A stretch of DNA of 64,000 nucleotides from Lachnospiraceae bacterium JLR.KK008 (GTDB lineage Bacteria; Bacillota; Clostridia; Lachnospirales; Lachnospiraceae). Under the pieces are notes generated by a model. That model saw nothing but the letters and a program-made list of their open reading frames with translations, searched no databases and was not told the DNA's origin. The stretch's first letter is position 1. Each line of letters starts with the position of its first letter. Positions 26,572-34,905 of this stretch are shown here, piece by piece. The stretch is taken from contig CP143548.1 of NCBI GenBank assembly GCA_037015955.1, forward strand, positions 2,040,001 to 2,104,000, written 5' to 3'. The translations under genes and the position numbers were made by a program.

Positions 26572-27810
26572 TTATAAATGAAATATCCAGTCGCACGAAA
26601 TGATTTTACTCTTCTCAATTCCCATCTCACACAGCTCTTCTGTGATTTCCTTATCATAAATTTGAGAAGAAACAAGAATAAGATCTACCTGTTCTCTGAT
26701 CGCCAATAACTCTACCGGCTCTTTGAGAGGAAGTTCCTCTTTCTGCATATACGGTGCTCTTTTATCAATCACCGCACAAAGATTCCAGTGAATGGCCATC
26801 CGCTCATTTAACACTTTCAGCTTTTCAATGATCTTTTTCCCTCTCATCCCATAGCCGTATATGACTACATTTTTTTTCATTTCAAGCAGTTTCTTTCCGC
26901 TCAAAATTCGTGACAGCCATTTTTGCCGCATCTCGCACTCCCTGCGGAGCGCATTCTGAGCAAAAGCGTTACATTGTTGATTTCTGGCTGTCAGATCCTT
27001 CAGTAATTCCGCCTGGCGACTTAAAAAATCTTCCATCGTTTCCTCGATTCTCTCCTCAGAACCGGTACGTACAAAATCCTGGACACAATATTTTCCTAAT
27101 TCCCATTCCAGCTTTTTCTGTACAAAGTTATAAGCGCTCTCTGCCCTCGACAACACGATCTCTTCCGCTCTTTTTGCCGTTATACTGTTTGGATGCTTCC
27201 GGTATAAAAGTAGTACCTCAGGCAGATTTGCAAATTTGTAGTCAAACGATAAATCCATCCACAATCTTGCATCTTCGACCAGGACATTCTGATACCGGCA
27301 TCTGCCCTGAAAAACCCGGCTGCGAAACATAACCGTCGGATGAAAGAAACCGTTTCCAAAAATCAGAGTGGCTTTTATATCTTCATCTTCTGTATACATT
27401 TCTACTTTTCCAATTTGTCTGCCCTTCTCATCAATCCGCATCACAGCAGAACCAACAACGTCAACTTCCTGATGACCGTCTAAAAAACGCACCTGTTTTT
27501 CCAATCGCTCTGGAAGGGCAATATCATCCGCATCCATTCTTGCTATGTAGTCACCTGAAGAAGCTGCAATTCCCAGATTCAAAGCATCGGAAATCCCCGT
27601 GTTTTTCTGAGTTAATATTCTGACATTATGATAGCGGTCCGCATACTCCTCACAGATTACGGCCGATCCGTCATCGGAATTCCTGCTGACAAGCAGCAAA
27701 AGTTCCGTATTTTTGTATGTCTGACATAAAATGCTGTCTATTGACTGTCTCAAAAACTTGACGTCATGATAAACAGGCATAAGAACGCTGACTAATTTGT
27801 TTCCGGTCAT
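26572..27810 (-). CDS. GT2 glycosyltransferase with C-terminal Rossmann module
   Basis: 412 residues from the ATG at 27810 (AGGAAACGAAG upstream); the frame is open twelve codons further without a better ribosome site. Family 2 motifs: VSVLMPVYHDVKFLRQSIDS, YIARMDADDIALPERLEKQ (DADD), FHPTVMFRSRVF, LVEDARLWMDL. C-terminal module: KNVVIYGYGMRGKKIIEKL, LCAVIDKR, DLILVSSQIYDKEITEEL, GIEKSKIIS. It has the same plan as the enzyme at 14858 and is probably a paralogue. The first Gly-rich turn reads GYG instead of GAG. Donor and acceptor unknown. Confidence 0.86.
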   Translation of the reverse strand: MTGNKLVSVLMPVYHDVKFLRQSIDSILCQTYKNTELLLLVSRNSDDGSAVICEEYADRYHNVRILTQKNTGISDALNLGIAASSGDYIARMDADDIALPERLEKQVRFLDGHQEVDVVGSAVMRIDEKGRQIGKVEMYTEDEDIKATLIFGNGFFHPTVMFRSRVFQGRCRYQNVLVEDARLWMDLSFDYKFANLPEVLLLYRKHPNSITAKRAEEIVLSRAESAYNFVQKKLEWELGKYCVQDFVRTGSEERIEETMEDFLSRQAELLKDLTARNQQCNAFAQNALRRECEMRQKWLSRILSGKKLLEMKKNVVIYGYGMRGKKIIEKLKVLNERMAIHWNLCAVIDKRAPYMQKEELPLKEPVELLAIREQVDLILVSSQIYDKEITEELCEMGIEKSKIISCDWIFHL

Positions 27811-27849
27811 TCTTCGTTTCCTATCAGGATAATTACCTGCTTTCATACA

Positions 27850-29037
27850 CTATAAGCACGATGGTATATTCTCCCATGTCAATATCGATTCATCCATCAG
27901 CTGTATCTTGTCCTCGTTGATTCCTTTATTAATAAGAGATTTTTTTATGTCACAAGCAGTTTCATACTCAAGTACCGAGATTAATATATAGTCGTATTGC
28001 TGATCCGGTATCACCGTCAGATCATTTTCTATCTCATCAGCGATAACATTCGTGTCAACCCAGGCTACCAGCGGATACCTTGGATCCTTTCGTAAATAAG
28101 AAACCAAATGCTTTCCGACATTACCCGCACCATAGACAACGACTCTGCTTCCATTTTTTACCTCTCGATACGGAAAGAGATAACTATCGTTTTTAAACCA
28201 GCAACTGCTGTATTCCACCATAAGCATTACGTGAAAAATATATTGGCATATTACTTTCTCCAAATTCGGAATATATTTGTGATTCAGAAAAAATTCTTTT
28301 ATCTTTTCTGTGAATAAACGCAATCTTTCTATTTGAGAATCACACGCCTGTATGATAGAACCCTTTCTTGTTTTTATATAGTGATAATCCGGCTCGTCAA
28401 TACAACTTATGCGCTTGCTTTGTACCAGACAGGATAATAGACACACCAAATCTTCTCCAAGTGTCATACCATTATCAACAGTGGCCTCAATCTCCTGAAA
28501 TAGTTTTTTCTTTATCCCCCAGCTGCACAGTGAAGGTGAAATATTCCTTTTTAAAAAAACACGGGTATCTACCAGACCTGGAAGCAAAATGTCTCTTATC
28601 TTCCGTCTGTCATATATTCCATACTCCAATGGGAACCCCCATTGATATACACTTCCATATTCATACTCTTTATAAATACCCGCCATGTATATCATATCAA
28701 CGCCTAACGAAGCGCCTCTTTCTACCATATTTTCTACCCGGTTCTCCCCGATCCAGTCGTCCCCGTCCACATTGAGAATATATTCCCCTTTTGCAGCTGC
28801 TGCTCCGGCCTTTCTGGCGCTGACCAGACCACCATTTTCCTTGTGAATCACCCGCACCCGCGAATCCTGCGCTGCAAATTCGTCACAGAGCCGACCACTG
28901 CCGTCTGTAGAACCGTCATCTACCAGAATAATCTCGATATTGGAATATGTCTGTGATAAAATACTGTTGACACATGCCGTCAGATAATCCTTCACATTAT
29001 AGATGGGCACAATGATACTGATCAAAATAGGTTCCAA
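27850..29037 (-). CDS. GT2 glycosyltransferase with C-terminal Rossmann module
   Basis: 395 residues, TTG start at 29037 after GGGAGGAGAG. The N-terminal half is a family 2 enzyme (ISIIVPIYNVKDYLTACVNS, IIILVDDGSTDGSG-type segment, EYILNVDGDDWI with DGDD, and TLGEDLVCLLSCLV). The C-terminal module starts YLFPYREVKNGSRVVVYGAGNVGK and continues WVDTN, YDYILISVLEYETA; this opening is strikingly like the N-terminal module of the 1223-residue enzyme (VFPYDQVKKGSRIILYGAGRIG), which points to exchange of modules within the locus. Donor unknown. Confidence 0.86.
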   Translation of the reverse strand: MEPILISIIVPIYNVKDYLTACVNSILSQTYSNIEIILVDDGSTDGSGRLCDEFAAQDSRVRVIHKENGGLVSARKAGAAAAKGEYILNVDGDDWIGENRVENMVERGASLGVDMIYMAGIYKEYEYGSVYQWGFPLEYGIYDRRKIRDILLPGLVDTRVFLKRNISPSLCSWGIKKKLFQEIEATVDNGMTLGEDLVCLLSCLVQSKRISCIDEPDYHYIKTRKGSIIQACDSQIERLRLFTEKIKEFFLNHKYIPNLEKVICQYIFHVMLMVEYSSCWFKNDSYLFPYREVKNGSRVVVYGAGNVGKHLVSYLRKDPRYPLVAWVDTNVIADEIENDLTVIPDQQYDYILISVLEYETACDIKKSLINKGINEDKIQLMDESILTWENIPSCL

Positions 29038-29061
29038 TGGACTCTCCTCCCAGGTTCTCTT

Positions 29062-30076
29062 TTATTTGGTGATGACCAGACTTCCCTGATTGTCACAGAT
29101 TGGGACTTTGGCCAGCCTTGTCTGCAACTGTGCCTCATATCTCGCAACCGCTTTTTTCGCACAGGTAAGGAAGTTATTATAATCATGAATCATAAGATAC
29201 CCCCCCCCTTGCCATACGCGGATAGAAATAGACAAGCCCCTGATACAAAGACTCTTCCCAGTCACAATCCAGTGAAACAAAGGCAAAAGTATCTTCCAAA
29301 CCGTTCAGCGAATCCGGAAAGAGTCCTGGCCTGACAATCACTCTCTCTTCCCATCGCATTTTTTTCATCACGGTAGCGACTTCTGTCTTTCTGAAAATAT
29401 CTCTTCCCGCTGCCTGCATCATACCGCTTGTCTCTTTTTCCAGCTCTGTTTCATCAAAACCGTCAAACGTATCAAACAAATAAAGAGTTCTGTCAGGGAA
29501 CGCCGCATTGATATACTGTGCAAAATCACCCCGATAGACACCCAGCTCTGCAACCGCCCCGCTGACATTCGCATCTGTAATCTGTCGTGCCAGCAGTGAG
29601 AACGTCTTGATTCTGATATAATCGTTTTGATACATAGACTGCTTCTGCGTCGATACTGCCGCGAGTTCCTCATGATCCGCTCCCGGATTGACATCTATTT
29701 CCCGCACGAGATGGTATCTGCTCTTGATCGAATCCGCAAACTTATCACCGCATATCTCCCTGACAAAGTCGTAATCCTCATTCATGTCTGCGGTAAGAAC
29801 ATTGCCGTATACATAGATCACCTTGTCTGTATCCAGGCCAATCTCACGACACGTCGCTCTCACTTCCTCCGCACACGACAGGGAGACTAACACAGCGTCC
29901 CATTCAAGCTCTGATACTTCAGCAGGAGCATATACAGGCTTTCCTGCAAATCTGTGCGCAGACCGGTAGGTATCAACATACCCGATAATCTCGTCCTCGC
30001 ACACATGATTGATCGTATGCCAGGCCAACTGCCCTGTCCCCCAAATCAATAATTTCTTCATACTGGTATCCATCAT
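29062..30076 (-). CDS. Phase-OFF gene: Rossmann module + TylF-type O-methyltransferase, frame broken at a G9 tract
   Basis: From ATG 30076 (alternative 30061) the frame codes the module (KKLLIWGTGQLAWHTI, GYVDTY, AVLVSLSCAEEV) and a TylF/MycF-like methyltransferase: GAVAELGVYRGDFAQYI, TLYLFDTFDGFDETE, FVSLDCDWEESLYQGLVYFY. At a run of nine G the frame goes to SYDS and stops (297 residues). The other frame continues GGYLMIHDYNNFLTCAKKAV, then LAKVPICDNQGSLVITK, the expected end of TylF proteins. Eight G would give a complete 337-residue protein. TylF enzymes O-methylate sugars with SAM and a metal ion. The OFF form lacks the last catalytic part. Confidence 0.88.
29200..29208 (-). repeat. Poly-G tract (G9) in TylF-type methyltransferase gene
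   Basis: Nine C on the plus strand; codons GCA AGG GGG GGG GTA as sequenced. One G fewer gives GGG TAT CTT ATG ATT CAT GAT, restoring the GGYLMIHDY motif of the family. Present length OFF. Confidence 0.87.
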
Positions 30077-30105
30077 TCTTCTGTCTGCATTGTGCTGCAG
30101 ACAAA

Positions 30106-31932
30106 TCAGTGCCTTTCTGCTTCCGCCTGAAACGCTTTTCCCAACTCTTCCTTCAACACATCTTCTTCCAAAAATGGATAGAGATTTTCATAATTCGGAG
30201 AGACGAAAGTGCCGTCCGCAAGCGCGACCGACTTCAGCCTCGGACAGACCTCCTGATCTTCAGCGACAAAAACTTCCAGAACCGCCATCCCTTTCGTCTG
30301 CATCAACGCTTCCACCTTGCCTGCAAGCGCTTCTGTATCATGACAGGACAAATATTCCACACCATACGCCTGCACAATCTCTCTGATGTCAGGAATCGGA
30401 ACACCCGCCGCCACATCTGTACCAAACGGCGGCTCGATACCATACCCTGACTGAGACATCCGCACAAACTGATAACCATTGTTGCTGACCACGATCATCT
30501 TCACTGGCAGCCCATATCGCTTCAGAGTCGCAAGCTCATGGATATTCATCTGCAGGCTCCCGTCGCCCACAAAGCAGATCACAGACCCGGAGCCATCGTT
30601 TCCGATGGCAAGTCCGATCGCCGTGGCCCAGTAGCCCATTGCCGACAGCCCTCCGGAAATGAAGACCCTCTGCCGTTCTTTCACCTGCCATTGTTGGGCG
30701 ACAATACTGCAACAGGAACCGGTATCAGACAAAATCAGATCCTGTTCTCCCGCATAGTCGCTCACTGCTTCCACAACCTGATAGGTGGAGATCTTTTCAC
30801 CCCGTGAGTATTCTTCCTGCATCACCGGATAGCATCTCTTCCAGCCATTGCAGCAGCTGATCCAGTGCTGATGACATACTTGCTCCGGCCCCGCCTCTCT
30901 GCCCCTGATATACTCCAGCGCATACTGCAGAAAATCCCCGAGATCCATCACTGCCTTTTCATTTATAACAAGACCATACTTCTCTGATTCAGAGCCGTCG
31001 ATCTCGACCAGTATCTTATACGACTGGCCGGAAAATTTATCGACATCATATCCTGTCGTATTCGGCGACAGCCTGCTGCCAAGAATCAGCATCACATCAC
31101 AAGTCTGGATCGCGAAGTGAGAAGGACGGCTCCCGTGATTACCACAGCGGCCTATAAAATATTCGCTGTCAGAAGCAATCGTATCGATCCCCATTCTGGA
31201 ATTGACGACCGGAATCTGGTACCGCTTCACAAACTCTCTGAACCTCTCCACGGCGCCTGCCAGACGAATCCCCTGCCCCGCCAGAATCAGCGGCCTCTCT
31301 GCTTTGAGCAGTTTCTCCAATATTCCATCCAGCTTTTCAGCAGCGAAATCCGCAGCCAACTGATCAGACTGACCGGACTGTACCTCCCAGCCTCTCATAG
31401 TCTGCGGCACTTCCGCCGACTGGATATTGATCGGAATTTCAATACACACAGGGCCTGGCCTGCCGCAAACAGCTGTCTCATATGCCTCCTCAAGGCAGGC
31501 CCTGACATCCTCCGCCCTCTCGAGTAAAAAGGTCTTCTTCGTAATCGCCCGCATAATCCGGCCTGTATCCACGTCCTGTGTCCCATACTGCCTCATTTTG
31601 CGTTCCCGCTCATAGCGGACACTTTTCAGATTGGAATTGCCTGTCAGAAGGATTATCGGTGAAGAATCCACCCATGCCTGAGCAATTCCTGTCACTGTAT
31701 TGGTCATGCCGGGACCATTAATCGTGAACACGACTCCCGGCTTTCGTGTAATGCGGGCCCAGCCATCCGCCGCCATAACTGCTGCCTGCTCATGATTGGT
31801 GAACACCGGCCTGATCTTCGTGCTTTCACTGAAAGCCTTGCAAAGCCACAAAGCCGCGCCGCCTACGACACCAAATATACGATCTGTTTTTTTCTCTTCC
31901 AAAAATGTTACGATATATTCCGCTACATTCAT
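30106..31932 (-). CDS. Thiamine-diphosphate-dependent enzyme of the acetolactate synthase type
   Basis: 608 residues from the ATG at 31932 (AAGGATG upstream; a GTG at 31950 would overlap the preceding gene). Three-domain ThDP fold: N-terminal part with GVVGGAALWLCKAF and TNHEQAAVMAADGWARITRKPG (catalytic Glu in NHEQAA), GPGMTNTVTGIAQAWVDSSP, and a C-terminal cofactor motif GDGSLQMNIHELATLKRYGLPVKMIVVSNNGY. Acetolactate synthase itself would normally sit in branched-chain amino acid operons; within a glycan locus such enzymes can add two-carbon units to keto-sugars (YerE type) or act on phosphonopyruvate. Which applies here is unknown. No small regulatory subunit is nearby. Confidence 0.82.
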   Translation of the reverse strand: MNVAEYIVTFLEEKKTDRIFGVVGGAALWLCKAFSESTKIRPVFTNHEQAAVMAADGWARITRKPGVVFTINGPGMTNTVTGIAQAWVDSSPIILLTGNSNLKSVRYERERKMRQYGTQDVDTGRIMRAITKKTFLLERAEDVRACLEEAYETAVCGRPGPVCIEIPINIQSAEVPQTMRGWEVQSGQSDQLAADFAAEKLDGILEKLLKAERPLILAGQGIRLAGAVERFREFVKRYQIPVVNSRMGIDTIASDSEYFIGRCGNHGSRPSHFAIQTCDVMLILGSRLSPNTTGYDVDKFSGQSYKILVEIDGSESEKYGLVINEKAVMDLGDFLQYALEYIRGREAGPEQVCHQHWISCCNGWKRCYPVMQEEYSRGEKISTYQVVEAVSDYAGEQDLILSDTGSCCSIVAQQWQVKERQRVFISGGLSAMGYWATAIGLAIGNDGSGSVICFVGDGSLQMNIHELATLKRYGLPVKMIVVSNNGYQFVRMSQSGYGIEPPFGTDVAAGVPIPDIREIVQAYGVEYLSCHDTEALAGKVEALMQTKGMAVLEVFVAEDQEVCPRLKSVALADGTFVSPNYENLYPFLEEDVLKEELGKAFQAEAERH

Positions 31933-31936
31933 ACGA

Positions 31937-32671
31937 TCATCCTTTTTCACACGGTTTCATCCAGCAACTGTCCGTTGTAGCCAAAAGCGCCTTGAAAATC
32001 GTGATGTCATCCGTTGTTGTAATCTTGATATTGAGTTCGGAACCTTTGGCAAAGTAGACTTTCTTCCCCAATTCCAGCAGCAGTGTGCAGGTAGCGACAG
32101 AATTGGTAATCCCCTTATCGACTGCCTCCTGATGAAGCGCAACCATATCGCCCACACGGATTGTCTGCGGTGTCTGCGCCCTGAACAGAGAATTGCGCAA
32201 AATGCTTTCCCTTGACTCAAATTCGTCTTCTGACCTGAGCATTGCCTCCATACAGGGAATGACGGTAATCGCATTTCCATATTCCCTGCACTTTGCAATA
32301 TTATCTGATATAATCTCCGGCGACAGCATCGGCCTGATTGCATCATGGACAAGAATCAGATCTTCGGAATCATACCGCTTTGCAATGGCACAGACGCCGT
32401 TTCTGATAGAATCCTGTCCATTCTTTCCTCCGTTGACAACTTCCACGACTTTGGAAATATGAAACTGTCTGATATATGCTTTTAACGCTTCCTGCCATCC
32501 GTCAAGACAGGCAATAACGATCCCCTCTATCTCCGGATGCTTTTGGAACGCTTCCATCGTATAAACGATCACCGGCTTGTCATTCACCGAAAGGAATTGT
32601 TTCGGTATCTCCTGATTCATTCTCGCTCCGGTGCCTCCTGCAATAATCAGTGCTATATTCGCCAATTTCAC
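31937..32671 (-). CDS. IspD/TarI-like cytidylyltransferase
   Basis: 244 residues, GTG start overlapping the LicD stop (GTGA) after AAGGAG. Nucleotidyltransferase motifs: ALIIAGGTGARMNQEIPKQF, LVHDAIRPMLSPEII, and NIKITTTDDITIFKALL, shared by IspD (MEP pathway) and TarI/Bcs1 (ribitol 5-phosphate cytidylyltransferase). Position between LicD and glycan genes favours CDP-activation of an alcohol phosphate such as ribitol or glycerol phosphate. No TarJ-type dehydrogenase is adjacent, so the substrate is open. A housekeeping IspD is the alternative, but it would usually be elsewhere. Confidence 0.82.
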   Translation of the reverse strand: MKLANIALIIAGGTGARMNQEIPKQFLSVNDKPVIVYTMEAFQKHPEIEGIVIACLDGWQEALKAYIRQFHISKVVEVVNGGKNGQDSIRNGVCAIAKRYDSEDLILVHDAIRPMLSPEIISDNIAKCREYGNAITVIPCMEAMLRSEDEFESRESILRNSLFRAQTPQTIRVGDMVALHQEAVDKGITNSVATCTLLLELGKKVYFAKGSELNIKITTTDDITIFKALLATTDSCWMKPCEKG

Positions 32672-33540
32672 TCGCTCCTTGTCATCTGTGGTACATCAAT
32701 CAGTCTGATAGCTGATACCGGATGTGCTTTTCGTTTCTTTTTTGGGGGAAGCGTCATATAGTCTCCGAATTCATACCGAAGCCATCCCTCATAATCCTTT
32801 ACCCCTTCAAAGAGAACACCTGCCAGCCTGATCGGCGCTGTCTCCGCAAACCACCGCCTGTAATAGCCATGCAATGGTTTGGGCGCCGGATAGGTCAGGG
32901 TACGTACTACTTCTGTCGTCTCGCTGCCATGCTTCAGTATGAGTCGACGGTACATACGCTTTACTTTATCTTCCGGGATCCGGTACAAGAGCCCATACAA
33001 AAGCCGTTCGACCGCGTTGTCTGCCGCCAGACGCCCGATGGCCGACCACAATGTCTTTCTCACAAAAAAACAACATAACTCATGAATCCTTCTTAAAATA
33101 AGATTATCCGGGGTAGCATCGATTGGAAAAATGTCGAGAAACACACCTTGCTCATAGGGCATTCGCTCCTGACTCCTGCGCAGGAATAAAGTATCTCTGC
33201 GCCTGATCTTTGCATATCCCCAGCGGTATCCGGGTGTATTATCCATGTTTTGAAAATAGAAGCGTCCGCTGTCCAGGTCTTTCGCAGCGGCTTTACAGAA
33301 TTTCTCGTATTCCCTCCTGAGCATTGCCACATCCGCATCGTCATCCCACGGTATAAAGTTCCCATCTCTGACAGCACCCAGAAGCGTTCCGCCGATGATG
33401 GTGTATTTTATATCATGTTTCTTACAGATACGGTCTACTTCGATCAGCATTTCCAGCTCAATCATCTGTATTTTGTGCAAAGCCTCCGCATTCAGCTCTA
33501 CCATCTCTGTGTCTCTTCGTGATCGCTCTTTTGTACTCAT
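32668..33540 (-). CDS. LicD-family phosphotransferase
   Basis: 290 residues, first gene of the glycan run. LicD core: YTIIGGTLLGAVRDGNFIPWDDDADVAMLR, with the nucleotidyltransferase-type GG and DDD metal motif, and RFYFQNMDNTPGYRWGYAKIRRRDT, GVFLDIFPID. LicD proteins move phosphocholine, ribitol or glycerol phosphate from a CDP donor to a glycan. It fits with the IspD/TarI-like and TagD-like cytidylyltransferases of the locus. ATG 33540 has no ribosome site; ATG 33504 is an alternative. The upstream region is shared with the divergent XRE gene. Confidence 0.87.
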   Translation of the reverse strand: MSTKERSRRDTEMVELNAEALHKIQMIELEMLIEVDRICKKHDIKYTIIGGTLLGAVRDGNFIPWDDDADVAMLRREYEKFCKAAAKDLDSGRFYFQNMDNTPGYRWGYAKIRRRDTLFLRRSQERMPYEQGVFLDIFPIDATPDNLILRRIHELCCFFVRKTLWSAIGRLAADNAVERLLYGLLYRIPEDKVKRMYRRLILKHGSETTEVVRTLTYPAPKPLHGYYRRWFAETAPIRLAGVLFEGVKDYEGWLRYEFGDYMTLPPKKKRKAHPVSAIRLIDVPQMTRSE

Positions 33541-33575
33541 AACTTATGGTATTATATCTCATCTTTCAATTATCT

Positions 33576-33596
33576 AATGTACACATTATATAATGT
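33576..33596. promoter_or_regulatory. Palindromic operator candidate between LicD operon and divergent XRE gene
   Basis: The stretch AATGTACACATTATATAATG begins here and contains alternating arms AATGT / ACATT / AATGT; 33583-33596 (ACATTATATAATGT) is a perfect 14-base palindrome. TATAAT is present on the plus strand at 33589-33594 and on the minus strand at 33556-33551, but neither has a good -35 box. The arrangement fits an operator of the XRE protein controlling both directions. No binding evidence. Confidence 0.4.
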
Positions 33597-33658
33597 ATAA
33601 ATGAGTTATGCAAGCGTTTTTTGCTGGATATAATAACAGAAAAGGCTGGAGGGCAAAC

Positions 33659-33880
33659 ATGGTACGCTTGCGCGTCTTAGAAATACTGGAAAAACAGAAT
33701 CATACAAAGTACTGGCTCTACAAACAGATGGAGATGAGTTATCAGAACTTTTCCAAGCTCGTCAACAATGAAACCAAGTCGATTCGCTTTGAAAATATCG
33801 AAAAACTCAGTGATCTTCTGAACTGCCCGATTGGCGATCTGTTTGAAAAAATAGAGACGGAAGAAGGATCTTTCTATTAA
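33659..33880 (+). CDS. Small XRE (Cro/CI) repressor-like protein
   Basis: 73 residues from the ATG at 33659, which has GGAGG upstream; the frame is open from 33608. The whole protein is one HTH: VRLRVLEILEKQNHTKYWLYKQM, then the recognition part MSYQNFSKLVNNETKSIRFENIEKLSDLLNCPIGDLF. The family is common as small autoregulators in Firmicutes. It is divergent to the glycan operon and is followed by a strong terminator, so it is monocistronic. It is a candidate regulator of the glycan operon; that is inferred from position and from the palindrome between the genes. Confidence 0.85.
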   Translation: MVRLRVLEILEKQNHTKYWLYKQMEMSYQNFSKLVNNETKSIRFENIEKLSDLLNCPIGDLFEKIETEEGSFY

Positions 33881-33910
33881 ATAATAAATAAAGACAATTT
33901 TCTGAAAAAG

Positions 33911-33946
33911 AAAAAGCGTTTATTGGTTTTCCAACAAACGCTTTTT
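33911..33946 (+). terminator. Rho-independent terminator after XRE gene
   Basis: Stem AAAAAGCGTTT / AAACGCTTTTT with a nested TTGG-TTTT-CCAA hairpin, ending in a T run. It also reads as a terminator in the minus direction (A/T symmetric), so it can serve the convergent MerR gene. Confidence 0.85.
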
Positions 33947-33996
33947 GTACTTAATGCCCGCTCTGATTTATATTTTTCCTCAAATATTAACTGAAA

Positions 33997-34800
33997 TCAT
34001 TTCTTCCTTACTGGGAAGTATACCTCCGTCACCCAGTCTTCCGGTGATAATGAGTCAAACTGCGTTTTGAGATAAAGGTCAAACGGCGCTCCCGCAATCT
34101 CATACCCGTTCTCAATAATCCAGGAAACGATCGCCCCATACGCTTCCGAGAGTGTGGAATATCCCCCATGATGAACGGTCACCGCGCACTCGCACGGCTG
34201 CATGACCACATCGGCCCTGTCCTTTTCCTGAATCCCGATAAAGACTTCGATGTCTGAGGATTTGTGGTTAAATTCATCATCATAATACCTCGCGCCATTC
34301 AGTCCTGTGGGAGTGACCTGTTCTTTTGGCACACGCTCGAAGAGCGTTCCATAATATTTCCCAAATTCATCGACGCCCATCATCGCACGGTTCGCCAGAA
34401 CATTCATCTCCGGTGAATGTTTAATCTCAATCGTATAGCCTTTTTGATATGTCATAATGTCACCCGTCCTTTCAAATACAGAAATGTGTGTCTGAAGCTC
34501 GTTGAGGATAATGGCCATTTCCTGCTGCTCTCGTCTGATCTTTTCCTTTTGCCGCCGCAGCGCATCTGAGAGCGTTTTCTGATCGGAGACGGTAAGCAGA
34601 TGCTGGATCTCTTCCAGAGAAAAACCGTAACGTTTGAGCCGCTGGATCAGATTCATTGTATCGATCTGCTCTGCCGCATAATACCGGTAGCCGGTAAAGC
34701 GGGCCACCTCCGCCGGAACGAGCAGACCGATCTTATCATAGTGATGGAGCGTCTTTACGCTGACCTGACATATTCTGGAAAATTCTCCGATTTGTAACAT
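33997..34800 (-). CDS. MerR-family regulator with GyrI-like effector domain
   Basis: 267 residues. N-terminal winged HTH of MerR type (MLQIGEFSRICQVSVKTLHHYDKIGLLVP, GYRYYAAEQIDTMNLIQRLKRYGFSLEEI), a coiled linker of about 40 residues, and a C-terminal GyrI-like small-molecule binding domain (YTIEIKHSPEMNVLANRAMM, CAVTVHHGGYSTLSEAYGAI, DWVTEVYFPV) as in BltR/BmrR-type regulators of drug resistance. No transporter gene is adjacent, so it may control itself or distant genes. It converges with the XRE gene. Confidence 0.9.
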   Translation of the reverse strand: MLQIGEFSRICQVSVKTLHHYDKIGLLVPAEVARFTGYRYYAAEQIDTMNLIQRLKRYGFSLEEIQHLLTVSDQKTLSDALRRQKEKIRREQQEMAIILNELQTHISVFERTGDIMTYQKGYTIEIKHSPEMNVLANRAMMGVDEFGKYYGTLFERVPKEQVTPTGLNGARYYDDEFNHKSSDIEVFIGIQEKDRADVVMQPCECAVTVHHGGYSTLSEAYGAIVSWIIENGYEIAGAPFDLYLKTQFDSLSPEDWVTEVYFPVRKK

Positions 34801-34823
34801 TTTCTCTACCGCCTTTCATAATC

Positions 34824-34874
34824 ACAGATTCGAATCTGTAATCATTTTACCTTCTGACCTAAGAGGAGAGTCAA
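34824..34874 (-). promoter_or_regulatory. MerR gene promoter with palindrome
   Basis: Minus-strand TTGACT (34874-34869) and TAAAAT (34849-34844) are 19 bases apart, the long spacer typical of MerR-controlled promoters. A perfect 16-base palindrome ACAGATTCGAATCTGT lies at 34824-34839, just after the -10 box. Autoregulation is likely but inferred. Confidence 0.5.
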
Positions 34875-34905
34875 CACTTTTTCACTCTATCAATATTTTT
34901 CCTGA

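Noticed and set aside
31937-32671. Housekeeping IspD of the MEP pathway
   Set aside because: Possible by motif, but coupling to LicD (GTGA overlap) and the glycan genes favours a CDP-alcohol role; kept as an alternative in the annotation.
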